A stretch of DNA of 64,000 bases, taken from the NCBI RefSeq assembly GCF_014467055.1, contig NZ_CP060696.1:1054001-1118000 (forward strand), read 5' to 3'. This document shows positions 1 to 8,342 of the stretch, piece by piece; positions within the stretch are counted from its first letter, which is position 1; every line of letters starts with the position of its first letter. A program made the position numbers and the translations under genes. The notes under the pieces were generated by a model that saw only the letters and a program-made list of their open reading frames with translations, searched no databases and was not told where the DNA came from. This DNA is from Caproicibacterium amylolyticum. Its GTDB lineage: Bacteria > Bacillota > Clostridia > Oscillospirales > Acutalibacteraceae.

Positions 1-2
1 AA

Positions 3-266
3 TACAGCGACCCGTGGACTAAGCGCACAGCTATATGGGGCAGGTTTGTGCCACCCAAAAAGCTATATAGTAGCTGGGACGGCGTCCCGGACAAGTTACC
101 GCTCTACACGCGACCCGGACGTGGCAAGCCCAATTTTGCATATCTGCACAAATCCGCACAAGCACTTATTCCACAGCTTGCATGGGCGCATCCACAGACC
201 GATGCAGATTTCAGAGCCATTACCCCACCCGGTTTTGCAGAAGCCTTTTGGAGGGCAAACAAATGA
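3..266 (+). CDS. C-terminal end of a phage DNA methyltransferase-like protein (partial)
   Basis: The reading frame is open from the window edge and ends in TGA at 264-266; the start lies to the left. The visible 87 residues include YSDPWTKRTAIWG near the left end and AITPPGFAEAFW at the end. Such a tail is seen in phage-encoded DNA (cytosine) methylase-like proteins, but the catalytic part is outside the window, so the call rests on the C-terminus only. The next small gene starts four bases before this stop, as expected in a tightly packed phage early operon. Confidence 0.45.
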   Translation, partial: YSDPWTKRTAIWGRFVPPKKLYSSWDGVPDKLPLYTRPGRGKPNFAYLHKSAQALIPQLAWAHPQTDADFRAITPPGFAEAFWRANK

Positions 267-391
267 TTATGTCAGACAACCCTTGTTACCTCTGCCAGCA
301 GCGCTCACTTGGCTGCCACGGCCGGTGCAAAGATTACATAGCATACACGCAGTGGCGGCGGTCAATTGGGAAAAGTAGGACGGAAACATGA
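263..391 (+). CDS. small cysteine-rich phage protein
   Basis: A 42-residue protein starting ATGATTATG behind GGAGG at 250. It contains CYLCQQ, then GCHGRC, so four cysteines and a histidine are placed like a small zinc knuckle. It overlaps the preceding gene by four bases. Small proteins of this form are common in Clostridia phage early operons; the function is unknown. Zinc binding is inferred from the cysteine spacing alone. Confidence 0.55.
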   Translation: MIMSDNPCYLCQQRSLGCHGRCKDYIAYTQWRRSIGKSRTET

Positions 392-526
392 CAAAGAAAA
401 AGCCGTTGTACATTTATATATGAGGACTGTCCAAAGTTGGACAGTCGATGCGGAGGTTTCAAACTCTGCGGTGGCAGAAACGAAAAACGCCTTAACTACA
501 TAGTACCAAATTGGAAAGGAAAATGT

Positions 527-757
527 ATGAAAGACTTTTTGACCGGAATTTTACAGCTGCTTTTTTCGATAATTACGCTGTTTGCATGGGCTGGATTTGC
601 CTTTGCCGGATTCGCGTTTTTGGGAGTTGCTTTTCATGTCACATCAATTCAATTGCTGATTATCGTTGGAATGATTGTTTTGGCCTTTATTATCGGCTGT
701 GCAGTCTATGCGGCTGTGCAAGATTGGAGGAAGCGTCACCATGAAAGCAAATATTAA
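527..757 (+). CDS. small two-helix membrane protein, unknown function
   Basis: 76 residues. I chose the ATG at 527 because AAAGGAAAA lies just upstream; the open frame extends further left but without a good ribosome site. Two hydrophobic segments are visible (about residues 5-35 and 42-66), followed by a basic tail (DWRKRHHESKY). It lies in the early operon, where superinfection-exclusion or host-takeover membrane proteins often occur, but nothing shows the role. The last bases overlap the next gene. Confidence 0.5.
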   Translation: MKDFLTGILQLLFSIITLFAWAGFAFAGFAFLGVAFHVTSIQLLIIVGMIVLAFIIGCAVYAAVQDWRKRHHESKY

Positions 758-1064
758 TCCAGTTGGCAAGCACACGCGGAAAGCAATTGCAGAAGAAGCG
801 GGCAAGTACATTGCAACGCAGGTTGATAAAATTCAGCAGGACGTTGCAAGACGTACCATGAAAATGATGTGTGTGGCTTTGTACGACGCATTTGACTTTG
901 ACTCGGATAAGTGCCGCACCGTACTAAAAGAGCTCTTCAAGATGGCAGAGGAACGGCAGGAACATGAGGAAACATTCTGGTGGACGTTGGACAAGATTTG
1001 CATGGGAGAGTTGAATTTGTCTGACCTACTGGAAAAGGAAAATTATGAGGTGATGGACAAATGA
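741..1064 (+). CDS. hypothetical phage early protein
   Basis: 107 residues, start ATG at 741 with GGAGGAAG eight bases upstream. Mostly helical and charged, with no hydrophobic segment and no recognised motif; two cysteines are scattered. It overlaps the preceding membrane-protein gene and shares ATGA with the following DUF3310 gene, so it is part of one transcription unit. Confidence 0.55.
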   Translation: MKANINPVGKHTRKAIAEEAGKYIATQVDKIQQDVARRTMKMMCVALYDAFDFDSDKCRTVLKELFKMAEERQEHEETFWWTLDKICMGELNLSDLLEKENYEVMDK

Positions 1065-1330
1065 GCGAAGTAAATCATCCCAATCATTACAATGCAGGAA
1101 AAGTAGAGTGCATTGATGCTATTGAATCAGCAGTGGCACATTGTAATGGATTTGAGGGCTTCTGCATCGGCAACGCTATCAAGTATCTATTCCGCTGGAA
1201 AGACAAAGGTGGCGTGCAAGACCTTGAAAAAGCTAAGTGGTATCTCGACAAAGTAATACCAATCGAAAAACAATCGGAGGAAGCTGAAAGGAAAAAGCGG
1301 TGGAAAGAAATTTATGAAAAAGGAGAATAA
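1061..1330 (+). CDS. DUF3310 protein
   Basis: 89 residues with the family hallmark HPNHYNAGKVECIDAI at the N-terminus, then GNAIKYLFRWKDKGG and DLEKAKWYLD. DUF3310 proteins are small helical proteins found almost only in phages, often close to nucleotide-metabolism genes; their role has been described as nucleotide-kinase-like, but this is uncertain. The gene overlaps the preceding one by four bases (ATGA). Confidence 0.85.
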   Translation: MSEVNHPNHYNAGKVECIDAIESAVAHCNGFEGFCIGNAIKYLFRWKDKGGVQDLEKAKWYLDKVIPIEKQSEEAERKKRWKEIYEKGE

Positions 1331-1675
1331 GTGCAAATGATTATTTTAAGTCAGGAGAAAAATAGGCTTATCGATTCAAGTGAAGTGAAAATTGCTAACG
1401 CTTTAAAGAGTCGAGATACAGGGGATTTCATAATTTCCCTTTTTCACAACCGTGATGATGCTTTCGGAATTACATTTGGAAGTTACAAATCGAAAGAGAA
1501 TGCTCAAGCAGTTATGATAGAACTTGCGGAAAATTTGGCGACGTGCGATTCCGAGGACATTTTTGAATTTCCGGCAGACGAGGAAGTCCAGAAAGTGAGC
1601 AATGAATATCAAACCCCCTTGGATGCAGCTAGACTTTTTGAAAGTAGACATAAAAAGGAGGACAACAATGATTGA
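1331..1675 (+). CDS. hypothetical phage early protein
   Basis: 114 residues from a GTG at 1331, six bases after AAAGGAGAA; an ATG two codons later is the alternative start. The N-terminal half (FHNRDDAFGITFGSYKSKEN) could be a small mixed alpha/beta fold. No known motif is seen. The end overlaps the next gene's start region. Confidence 0.5.
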   Translation: MQMIILSQEKNRLIDSSEVKIANALKSRDTGDFIISLFHNRDDAFGITFGSYKSKENAQAVMIELAENLATCDSEDIFEFPADEEVQKVSNEYQTPLDAARLFESRHKKEDNND

Positions 1676-2084
1676 ATACAAGTGCGACTTTTGCGGGAAA
1701 GTGATTTCGTTAGAGCCTTGCCAAATTCGTACAGCCGATGGGTACAATCCGGCTCACTGGTCGCAAGCATTCATTTATCACCTTTGTCCTCATTGCTTCC
1801 ACAAAATGAAACTGTTTATGAATATTCAGATAAGGAACGGCAGAAAAGCGGCAAAGCGTAACTTGCGGAAACAGGTTCAAACTGCATCTGATAATATTTG
1901 CAAAAAATGTGCTTCCGAAAGTGAATGCGTTCCAAAAGTTGTTGCTGAAGCAATGAAAGAAAGGCCACAAAACACAATTCACTGGCATATGAAGGATGGG
2001 TGCCCTTATGTCACGGAGGTATTTCCAGATGGGCACACAACAGAATGGACGACATTAGACCCAGTTAATCAGGAGGATAAATAA
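1668..2084 (+). CDS. zinc-binding phage protein with two Cys clusters
   Basis: 138 residues; start ATG at 1668 behind AAGGAGGACAACA. Two CxxC pairs (CDFCGKV at the N-terminus, then HLCPHC near residue 40) could form one zinc ribbon. A second group (CKKCASESEC) sits near residue 85, and a short tail ends in DPVNQEDK. The gene ends in TAA whose last A is the A of the ssb start codon, so translation is probably coupled to ssb. Confidence 0.55.
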   Translation: MIEYKCDFCGKVISLEPCQIRTADGYNPAHWSQAFIYHLCPHCFHKMKLFMNIQIRNGRKAAKRNLRKQVQTASDNICKKCASESECVPKVVAEAMKERPQNTIHWHMKDGCPYVTEVFPDGHTTEWTTLDPVNQEDK

Positions 2085-2521
2085 TGAGCAATCTTAATGT
2101 AGTAGCACTGACCGGCAGACTTACAGCAGACCCTGAACTGCGGCACACGCAGAGCGACCTTGCAGTGTGTAGCTTCTCTTTAGCAGTTGACGGAATCAAG
2201 AAAGATTCACCGGCAGACTTTATCGACTGCACGGCATGGCGGCAGACGGCAGAATTCGTTAGTCGGTACTTTGACAAAGGCTCCATGATTGCAATTCAGG
2301 GACACTTGCATACAGATACATATACCGACAAGGACGGAAACAAGCGTAAAAAAACAGAAGTTGTTGTGGATAATGTGTCATTCTGCGGCTCTAAAGGCAA
2401 CAGCAGTAGTAGTTCACCTGCACCGCAGAAATCAGCAAAGCAGGCAAAGCCAGAGTACAGCAAGGGGAAAGATTCAGGCGGATTTGAAAGTCTGCCGGAT
2501 GACTCGGATTTGCCTTTCTAA
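2084..2521 (+). CDS. ssb: single-stranded DNA-binding protein
   Basis: 145 residues with the OB-fold signature of bacterial/phage SSB: NVVALTGRLTADPELR at the N-terminus, then FIDCTAWRQTAEFV and GSMIAIQGHL. A disordered Ser/Pro/Lys linker follows. The acidic C-terminal tip PDDSDLPF is the usual docking site for replication and repair proteins. It coats single-stranded DNA during phage replication. Length and tail are normal, so it looks functional. Confidence 0.95.
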   Translation: MSNLNVVALTGRLTADPELRHTQSDLAVCSFSLAVDGIKKDSPADFIDCTAWRQTAEFVSRYFDKGSMIAIQGHLHTDTYTDKDGNKRKKTEVVVDNVSFCGSKGNSSSSSPAPQKSAKQAKPEYSKGKDSGGFESLPDDSDLPF

Positions 2522-2587
2522 AGTAGAATAGTTTGGCTGGGTGGGTGTGGTGGTACAAGCTAAACAAAATCATGGAGGATTACATGT

Positions 2588-2917
2588 ATGAACCTTACAG
2601 AATGGTCTAAAGAAGTAAACAAAACGGCGGTTGAACACGGATGGCATCCAGATGAAAAAGAACCGTCTTTCGGTGAAGTTGTAGCACTCTGTCACAGCGA
2701 ACTTTCGGAAGCACTACAGGCGTACAGAGAGGGTCAGCCAATGCGATATGTTGACGGTCACGGGAAACCGGACGGAATTGCCGTTGAAATGGCTGATTGC
2801 CTTATCCGCATTCTGGACTGGGCAGGTCAGAACGGCGTTGATATGGAATCAATTGTCAAGCAGAAAGACATTTATAACAAGTCAAGACCGTATAGACACG
2901 GCGGCAAGAAGCTGTGA
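2588..2917 (+). CDS. MazG-like NTP pyrophosphohydrolase
   Basis: 109 residues. The helical MazG-type metal site is visible: LCHSELSEALQAYREG (ExxE-type) and IAVEMADCLIRILDWAG (ExxD). Enzymes of this fold hydrolyse (d)NTPs or ppGpp-like nucleotides to monophosphates plus pyrophosphate; the substrate cannot be told from sequence. A 66-base gap separates it from ssb; GGAGG at 2574 supports the start at 2588 (an ATG at 2584 is out of frame). Confidence 0.85.
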   Translation: MNLTEWSKEVNKTAVEHGWHPDEKEPSFGEVVALCHSELSEALQAYREGQPMRYVDGHGKPDGIAVEMADCLIRILDWAGQNGVDMESIVKQKDIYNKSRPYRHGGKKL

Positions 2918-2963
2918 GCAAAAGTCAATACATACACATTCATCCGCCGTAAAGGAGGCACAT

Positions 2964-3209
2964 ATGGTTCATTGGAAAAAAGGAAACGGTCACATAAGAA
3001 CGGTTGAGGACAAGCATAGAATTGAAAAGCTAAAGGCACAGGGCTGCTATTACATCTATAGCAGTGACAACCGTTTGAAGCAAATGTACATTAGTGGATG
3101 CAGGTCACTTGCGAAAAACACAACTAACAGAAAAATCAGGCACACTTCAAATATTCCGAATTACGGCGGATATCAGAAGTATGTTGATTACGACTGGTAT
3201 TTGTGGTAA
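2964..3209 (+). CDS. hypothetical basic phage protein
   Basis: 81 residues from ATG 2964 behind AAAGGAGG. Very basic and tyrosine-rich (GCYYIYSS, KYVDYDWYLW). The longer upstream reading frame overlaps mazG and is not needed. It is the last gene before a terminator-like hairpin, so it closes the first early transcription unit. No family recognised. Confidence 0.5.
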   Translation: MVHWKKGNGHIRTVEDKHRIEKLKAQGCYYIYSSDNRLKQMYISGCRSLAKNTTNRKIRHTSNIPNYGGYQKYVDYDWYLW

Positions 3210-3212
3210 TGA

Positions 3213-3240
3213 ATTAGCACTCAGAAATGGGTGCTTTTTC
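3213..3240 (+). terminator. rho-independent terminator after the first early block
   Basis: Stem AGCAC.C paired with G.GTGCT around a short loop, followed by TTTTTC. It lies three bases after the stop of the preceding gene and just before the first copy of the phage promoter, so it separates two transcription units. Confidence 0.65.
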
Positions 3241-3261
3241 TTTACTGGCTTCACATTGTGT

Positions 3262-3304
3262 TCATGAGTTTTCAGTGACGAAATCCGTTCAAATTATATA
3301 CAAT
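3262..3304 (+). promoter_or_regulatory. phage-specific promoter, copy A
   Basis: GTTTTCAGTGACGAAAT followed exactly 14 bases later by TACAAT (3299-3304). Two further copies (11592-11632 and 27150-27192) share the GTTTT-AGT-CGAAAT block and the same 14-base gap to a TANAAT hexamer. The -35 position is a poor sigma-A match (TGACGA), so a phage activator or sigma-like factor probably helps. It would drive the genes from 3411 on. Confidence 0.7.
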
Positions 3305-3410
3305 ATATATGTAGAAAAATAATTATGGGGATGATTACACGGATATTTCTTATGAGTTTTGCAAGAAGAAAAGGTTTAAAAAGTTCGGAAAACCGGTAAT
3401 CCTTTTTGGC

Positions 3411-3716
3411 GTGAAAATGGTTGAGAGTCCAAAAGGAAACGGTCAGTATTTGGCCGTGATGGACAAGAACATTTTCAACGAAACATCGGTTTCTTTTATG
3501 CGTAAAAATCGGATGCAGACTTATTTGGTGATGGCGAATTGTACAGACGGCGAAATAGCTGCAACATTGTCAAGTGCAGTAATGATGAAGCTAGTATCAA
3601 TTGTACCGAATACAGGAGATAAAATCATTTTGCTGGTGCAGCTTTCAAAGCCTTTCCCAAACTTTAAGGAAGCAGCGCAGAAAGCGATTGATAATTATAG
3701 AAAGGAGGGACAATGA
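3411..3716 (+). CDS. hypothetical phage protein, start uncertain
   Basis: 101 residues if begun at ATG 3411 (GTG 3408 is the alternative); neither has a good ribosome site. The same frame remains coding-like upstream to about 3312 (it reads YEFCKKKRFKKFGKPV), but the only ATG there, at 3309, is followed directly by TAG and lies at the expected transcription start of promoter A. Either the true start is non-canonical, or this is a leaderless gene with a 14th in-frame amber codon. No family recognised. Confidence 0.45.
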   Translation: MKMVESPKGNGQYLAVMDKNIFNETSVSFMRKNRMQTYLVMANCTDGEIAATLSSAVMMKLVSIVPNTGDKIILLVQLSKPFPNFKEAAQKAIDNYRKEGQ

Positions 3717-4267
3717 TGGACGCTAAATATCTGGAAGAAATCAAGGCACGGTGCGAAAAAGCAACAACAGGAGAATGGAAAGTAATGTGCCAAGGAAACA
3801 CTGTGCCGTCACTACAGGTTGTAACAGAAACGACTTGGGAACATCCTGCACAAGTCAATGTTTGCTCATCTATTAGTCCAAAACGTGAAGCTGATTCCGA
3901 CTTTATCGCCCACTCTCGCACCGATATTCCAGCACTGCTTGCCGAGGTGGAACGGCTGCAAAAAGCTCTTACTGCTGTGATTAAAGGCTATCCTAACGAA
4001 GCTTTTGAGAATGCTGCGCTGACATATGAAGTGGAACAACTGAAAACGGAGAAAGCCACGCTGAAAAAGGCATTGGAACTGATGGCAAAGTATATTGTGG
4101 AATTCGGACGCGTTGATTATTTCCTTTGTGACAATATTCCACAGCTGCTTCATTTGCAATATCAGCCCAAAAACGACGGCAACTATGAAAATAAGCCGTG
4201 CATCAAATGTGTACAGGAATATTTCATTCAGCAGGCACAGGAGCAGGAGGAAGCGAATAAAACGTGA
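3713..4267 (+). CDS. Ead/Ea22-like phage protein
   Basis: 184 residues. The pattern EEIKARCEKATTGEW near the N-terminus and DFIAHSRTDIPALLAEVERL in the middle is typical of Ead/Ea22-like proteins, which are accessory phage proteins of unknown role. A coiled-coil region follows (about residues 76-125). Near the C-terminus is CIKC. It overlaps the previous stop by four bases and the next start by four bases. Confidence 0.65.
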   Translation: MMDAKYLEEIKARCEKATTGEWKVMCQGNTVPSLQVVTETTWEHPAQVNVCSSISPKREADSDFIAHSRTDIPALLAEVERLQKALTAVIKGYPNEAFENAALTYEVEQLKTEKATLKKALELMAKYIVEFGRVDYFLCDNIPQLLHLQYQPKNDGNYENKPCIKCVQEYFIQQAQEQEEANKT

Positions 4268-4449
4268 TGTATCTTTATGGTGCCCGTGACAAAATTACAG
4301 GGAAACTTGTAAGCAATATTACTAATCCTCGTCATAAGTTTTGGGAAAAAAGAGGAACTTGTGAAAAGGCTATTATAAGGTCACGCAGAAAAGAAAATTT
4401 AGAACTTGTTACATTTCAACTTATTGAAGTAAAGGAGGAAAAGAAATGA
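4264..4449 (+). CDS. hypothetical small basic protein
   Basis: 61 residues from GTG 4264 (ATG one codon later). Basic, with KLVSNITNPRHKFWEKRG and AIIRSRRKENLEL; probably a small beta protein. It overlaps both neighbours (GTGA and ATGA junctions). Function unknown. Confidence 0.45.
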   Translation: MMYLYGARDKITGKLVSNITNPRHKFWEKRGTCEKAIIRSRRKENLELVTFQLIEVKEEKK

Positions 4450-4709
4450 GCGAAATTCTTCACTGGGAGAATTGGACTACACGGAAGCCGCACCGTTGCT
4501 TTGGATGCGGAAAGACATATCCTGCCGGTTCGCAAATGGTAAATGCCGCATATGAAGATGATGGTTCCGTAGATAGCTGTTATTGGTGCAAAACATGTCA
4601 AGAATACATGCACCGCTATTTTGAATATGGCGACGAAACGGATTTCGGAGAAATTTTTGCAAATGACCCTGACGGCTGGAATACTTTGAGGGCAGAAATG
4701 GAGGAATAA
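4446..4709 (+). CDS. zinc-ribbon phage protein
   Basis: 87 residues. HRCFGCGKTYPAGSQMV followed by CYWCKTC makes two pairs of cysteines spaced as in a treble-clef or zinc ribbon. The acidic C-terminus lacks motifs. Overlaps the preceding gene by four bases. Likely a small nucleic-acid- or protein-binding factor; the role is unknown. Confidence 0.55.
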   Translation: MSEILHWENWTTRKPHRCFGCGKTYPAGSQMVNAAYEDDGSVDSCYWCKTCQEYMHRYFEYGDETDFGEIFANDPDGWNTLRAEMEE

Positions 4710-4711
4710 TC

Positions 4712-5053
4712 ATGCCTGACCTTACACCGAAAGAAGCAATTAAACCGCTGAATTACATGCTATGCTTGGATGATATCAGGAACAACGATAATTATTGTGA
4801 TGCCATTAATACAGCAATCAATTGTCTTAGAAAGATTGCATCCAGTGAATATGCGCCGGTGGTGCATGCGCACTGGGAGTACGACAAAAACGGGATAGAC
4901 TGGGGATTAGGTGCTTATCTTTGTTCAAACTGCCACACGAGGAATAACAACTTACCAGCAGACACAAAAATAAATCCGTTGGCGTTTGCAGGTTCACATT
5001 ACTGCCCACAGTGTGGTGCCATTATGGACGGTGAACCATGCGAAAAAGAGTAA
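4712..5053 (+). CDS. zinc-ribbon protein of a common phage type
   Basis: 113 residues. The N-terminus TPKEAIKPLNYM leads to a helical region with CLRKIA. The C-terminal half has HWEYDKNG, CSNCHTR and YCPQCGAIMDGE, a zinc ribbon seen in many Clostridia phage proteins annotated only as hypothetical. Its end overlaps the next gene by 16 bases. Confidence 0.6.
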   Translation: MPDLTPKEAIKPLNYMLCLDDIRNNDNYCDAINTAINCLRKIASSEYAPVVHAHWEYDKNGIDWGLGAYLCSNCHTRNNNLPADTKINPLAFAGSHYCPQCGAIMDGEPCEKE

Positions 5054-5361
5054 GAATCAATGTGAACCAGCGGCCAGCTTTTGAATTGAATCTATCCATG
5101 AATGATTTAGCAGTTGCAACATGGTTCAGACAGTATTTTAATACACATGGTACTGATTATAAAAGTATTCAGTACCAGAAAATTCTTGACGACTTGCCGA
5201 CTCTGCGAATGAAAAAGCAAGCACTCCAAAAGTTCCCAATTAAGAAATTAGTTGATGCAGGAGTGCTGAAACATTTGACAATAAGAGAGGGCGGGACATT
5301 TGCCATGTTTGCGCCCGGCGAAAACTTTGACAGATTGTTTGAGTTGAGAAAGGAAGGATGA
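5038..5361 (+). CDS. hypothetical phage protein
   Basis: 107 residues, basic N-terminus (MRKRVRINVNQRPAF). The middle (LRMKKQALQKFPIKKLVDAG) followed by LKHLTIREGGTFAMFAPGE resembles a winged-helix layout with a beta hairpin, so DNA binding is possible but not shown. It lies just before the replication-organiser region. Confidence 0.45.
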   Translation: MRKRVRINVNQRPAFELNLSMNDLAVATWFRQYFNTHGTDYKSIQYQKILDDLPTLRMKKQALQKFPIKKLVDAGVLKHLTIREGGTFAMFAPGENFDRLFELRKEG

Positions 5362-5413
5362 CAACGAGCGTTAAGAACGTCAAATACAGGAAGCAATCAG
5401 GGGGGAAGGAGAA

Positions 5414-5695
5414 ATGATTTTGCGCGAAGAAAAATTGATGAAACAGCTTTGTGACGAAATGGGAATTGAATGGATTGAGGGAAAGCATGAGCCAATGATT
5501 AATGGAGTTCCTTGTGGCGAATTGGATATGGAACAGCTTGCGCAGAATCATGTTTTCATAGTTCCAGAGGAACAAGCTGAAAACATTCCAGTCGTCACAA
5601 AAGAGCAAATGCAGCATTTGCAAAAGAAGTATGGGAAGTATCTGGTTAGCGAATCCCGCAAAGTTAATCACTTAAAAGGCGATGAAACACATTGA
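5414..5695 (+). CDS. hypothetical phage protein
   Basis: 93 residues from ATG 5414 behind GGGAAGGAGAA. Acidic, no transmembrane segment, no motif recognised. The 52-base gap before it has no clear feature. Confidence 0.45.
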   Translation: MILREEKLMKQLCDEMGIEWIEGKHEPMINGVPCGELDMEQLAQNHVFIVPEEQAENIPVVTKEQMQHLQKKYGKYLVSESRKVNHLKGDETH

Positions 5696-5743
5696 ACAAC
5701 ACAATTTACGGTTTCAACCAGCAGGCCAAAAAGGAACAATGGC

Positions 5744-6034
5744 ATGGAAAAAGTTAACCCACAGGTGAAGCTTGAAATAAAAGAATTTGTGTACCATACA
5801 TATCCGGACGCGTACACGAAAGTGACCGGAACCGAATATTCCAGAGAGAATGACGATACGTGTATTACACTTATATCGGGGCTGATTGAATGTGGCCTTG
5901 CCACTATTGATAGCATTAAAGCAGGAGCAGAAACTTTTCTGTTGCTTAACAGCCAGCAGCATAAGGAAATATGGTATTTCCTAAACTCTGCATTTGTTCG
6001 TATCCACGTAGTCAGCGGAGGAAAAGCGGATTGA
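5744..6034 (+). CDS. hypothetical phage protein
   Basis: 96 residues, mixed alpha/beta, with a helical C-terminal half (IKAGAETFLLLNSQQHKEIW). The ribosome site is weak (AAAGGAACAATGGC upstream). No family recognised. It directly precedes the replication organiser gene. Confidence 0.45.
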   Translation: MEKVNPQVKLEIKEFVYHTYPDAYTKVTGTEYSRENDDTCITLISGLIECGLATIDSIKAGAETFLLLNSQQHKEIWYFLNSAFVRIHVVSGGKAD

Positions 6035-6057
6035 TTCATCACAGCAAGAATAGCGCA

Positions 6058-6801
6058 ATGAATTATTTGCACATTCAGTTGAAAGAAACATTCATTGATG
6101 ACAAGTCACTATCGGCAAAGGCAAAAGGCATATTGCTTCAAATGCTAGCAAAGCCAGATGACTGGAAGTTTTACGAGTCAGCGATTGCTTCCGAATTTTC
6201 AGACGGTAACCGGTCAATCAGTTCAGGAATCAAGGAGCTCATTGAGAAAGGCTACATAGTCCGCAGAAAAATGCGAGATGGAAGCAAATTTGCGGGGTAT
6301 GAGTACGATGTTTATGACCACGCTTACAGCAAAGAAAACGATGAAATTCCGAAACCACATTCTCCGTTTATGCAAAACGCGAAAACGGAAAATGCGAAAA
6401 CGGAAAATGAAGCACTAGTTACTAATAACTGTACTTATGAATTAAAAAACTTACAATGCACCGGAGCTAATAAATGTAGCTCCAGTGACGATGAAATTTT
6501 CAATGGGATTTCAAATGAAGTAGTAAAATTCGTAAAGTCAACGTATCCAAAGCTATACAAAGAACATACCGGAAGCAAAATGGTACTTAACCCAGCATCA
6601 GGTAGAGCAGCAATGCTGAAAATTGAAAAGAGCATGAAAGAACTAGGACTTGATGAAAGTGACTTGGAAGCGGCAGCAAAGGAATTCTTTTTGAGCCAAG
6701 ACCATGGGGACGGAGGAATATTTCTATTTGCAGTTACAGGGATATTGAAGAACAGAGTAAAAAGAGCAGACGAAGATGTTAGAACTGAAATGGAGGAATA
6801 A
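6058..6801 (+). CDS. phage replisome organiser / DnaD-like replication protein
   Basis: 247 residues; the longer frame to 5971 overlaps the previous gene, and ATG 6058 fits conserved N-termini. Residues 8-90 form a winged-helix domain of the replisome-organiser type: DKSLSAKAKGILLQML, DWKFYESAIA, ISSGIKELIEKGYIVRR. A variable linker with a duplicated NAKTEN follows. The C-terminal part (about 150-245) is helical, ending RAGAML-type and FFLSQDHG motifs that could recruit helicase. No separate helicase loader is visible next to it. Confidence 0.7.
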   Translation: MNYLHIQLKETFIDDKSLSAKAKGILLQMLAKPDDWKFYESAIASEFSDGNRSISSGIKELIEKGYIVRRKMRDGSKFAGYEYDVYDHAYSKENDEIPKPHSPFMQNAKTENAKTENEALVTNNCTYELKNLQCTGANKCSSSDDEIFNGISNEVVKFVKSTYPKLYKEHTGSKMVLNPASGRAAMLKIEKSMKELGLDESDLEAAAKEFFLSQDHGDGGIFLFAVTGILKNRVKRADEDVRTEMEE

Positions 6802-6807
6802 TAAAGC

Positions 6808-7689
6808 ATGGACATTGTCAGTACAAGACAGTTACCAAGTGAAAAGCCGGAAGATGATACAGACCGCTACATAGTAAGAAAAGGGCACGCAGATAACGAG
6901 TCAAAGGCTAATGCAGCTTGCATAGCGCAAAGAGGAGAAAACGCTCCACTCAATTTAGGAACTGACAAAATGATTATGAGTGTAGCCAGAGGAATGGGAA
7001 GAAAGACATTTGAGAACCCAGTACAGATGGCTGCATCTATACAGGGATTTGAACAATGGACGATTGAAAAGAACATTGTGCCGTCTTTCGTAAGCTTAGC
7101 ACTCTATTTGAATATTTCAAAAAATGATTTATTGTCTTATGCAAGGAATACGGAAACATTTGAAGTAATCACTCTGACAGATGCAGAAACAGGGGAATAT
7201 GTGTTTTCTTCTGTTAGTCAGGATAAAGTGGATAGGTTTGCAGAAACGCATTATATTGTTGATGATTTGCCAATAAGTAAGAAAGATATGCTAGAATCGT
7301 CTGTAAGCGAAGAAAAAAGTGGTAGCGGCAACTTAACCGGAAATGCAAAAAAACGTAGTACAGAGGAAAATGGAAAGCAAGAAAGCATAATCACTGGAAG
7401 TTCTATGAAAGTCTCGTTAGCTATAGATAAAGGTATTATAAAAGAAAGCTATAGTACGCTGACTTACCAAGATGTAATGGCACCAACTATGGGGTTGCTT
7501 GAGCAAGCGACTCTTTCAAAAGGTTACAACATGAGGAATCCAGCATTGCCTATTTTCATGCTGAAAAACAAGTGTGGAGCGACCATGCATTACACTGATA
7601 GGCAGGAAGTTGCGCTGGAAGCACCGCGAACTAACATGGATATGGACGATGGTGAGATATTAGCCGCTGCTGGTAACCTGCCGAAGTAA
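6808..7689 (+). CDS. phage terminase small subunit-like protein
   Basis: 293 residues. Residues 55-110 (MAASIQGFEQWTIEKN ... FVSLALYLNISKNDLLSYA) look like the helix-turn-helix DNA-recognition part of terminase small subunits that pick the packaging site. The C-terminal NPALPIFMLKNKCGA ... YTDRQEVALEAP matches the usual small-subunit tail. The middle is longer and low in complexity, so the protein is larger than typical. It lies 2.2 kb upstream of terL, separated by the regulatory island, which is unusual. It has no internal TAG and ends in TAA. Confidence 0.65.
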   Translation: MDIVSTRQLPSEKPEDDTDRYIVRKGHADNESKANAACIAQRGENAPLNLGTDKMIMSVARGMGRKTFENPVQMAASIQGFEQWTIEKNIVPSFVSLALYLNISKNDLLSYARNTETFEVITLTDAETGEYVFSSVSQDKVDRFAETHYIVDDLPISKKDMLESSVSEEKSGSGNLTGNAKKRSTEENGKQESIITGSSMKVSLAIDKGIIKESYSTLTYQDVMAPTMGLLEQATLSKGYNMRNPALPIFMLKNKCGATMHYTDRQEVALEAPRTNMDMDDGEILAAAGNLPK

Positions 7690-8046
7690 TGCAAGAACTT
7701 GCACAATTACTGTATATATATTATATATAGTGATATTCGCGTGCGCACAACATTGTAAAGGGAAAGAGCATGAGGAGGGGAAAATGTATACTGCTGCATA
7801 GATTTTTTGGATGCAGTAAGTTGCTGAACCCCTTAACTTGCTAGGAAAAACTGCATAAATGAATAAAACCGCCTGTTTGGGCGGCTTTTTCTGTATATAA
7901 TCTGCATATTGTCCAAAATGCTCATTTTGTATAATTAGAAAAGTCCAGTAAATAAGCCACTTTCAAGACTTTTCAGGCAGTAATCCGGTATGCATTGAGA
8001 AATAAGAGCGCTTTGCTGCACGAATGAATATGCAGGAAGAATAAGC
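7690..8046 (+). other. gene-poor interval with promoter-like sequence, minigene and terminator
   Basis: The stretch begins with a GCAAG-AA-CTTGC palindrome (7691-7702) followed by a TATA-rich promoter-like segment. A strong ribosome site (GAGGAGGGG) precedes an ATG at 7784 whose tiny frame has TAG as its sixth codon (7799-7801) and TAA at 7817. A hairpin AACCGCC-loop-GGGCGGC with a T tract (7867-7890) is a good terminator for the early operon. From 7893 to 8046 I see nothing else. Confidence 0.45.
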
Positions 8047-8208
8047 ATGCTTTTTACAGTAAGAGCAAATCGCAGTAAGAGAGTAGTTACAGAAGAAAAA
8101 ATTCAGAAAAAAGTTTTTGAAAATTCGAGTTATAAGAGAAAGTTTGCAGCCAAAATGAAGCTGAATCAGGCTGAACGAGATGTAGGCAGCTCTATGTGGC
8201 ACGAATAA
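8047..8208 (+). CDS. small basic hypothetical protein
   Basis: 53 residues, ATG 8047 with AGGAAG seven bases before it. Strongly basic and helical (RANRSKRVVTEEK, SYKRKFAAKMKLNQAE). It is too short for confidence, and lies between a terminator and minus-strand genes, where its promoter is not obvious. It could be a small DNA-binding accessory protein or chance. Confidence 0.3.
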   Translation: MLFTVRANRSKRVVTEEKIQKKVFENSSYKRKFAAKMKLNQAERDVGSSMWHE

Positions 8209-8342
8209 AGCAGGCTTGTAAAGCCGCTGCGCAACGTTTTGACGCTCATAATTAACTTTACGCACTCAAATAAAAGCGGCTTAGAATCGATTGTAGAGCA
8301 TTGTATCAAAGCATGCAAAACTGGTGTGGACGGGTAGGCAAT

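Noticed and set aside
7784-7819. Eleven-codon minigene with TAG as sixth codon
   Set aside because: Strong ribosome site but too short to support; kept only as a remark in the interval entry.
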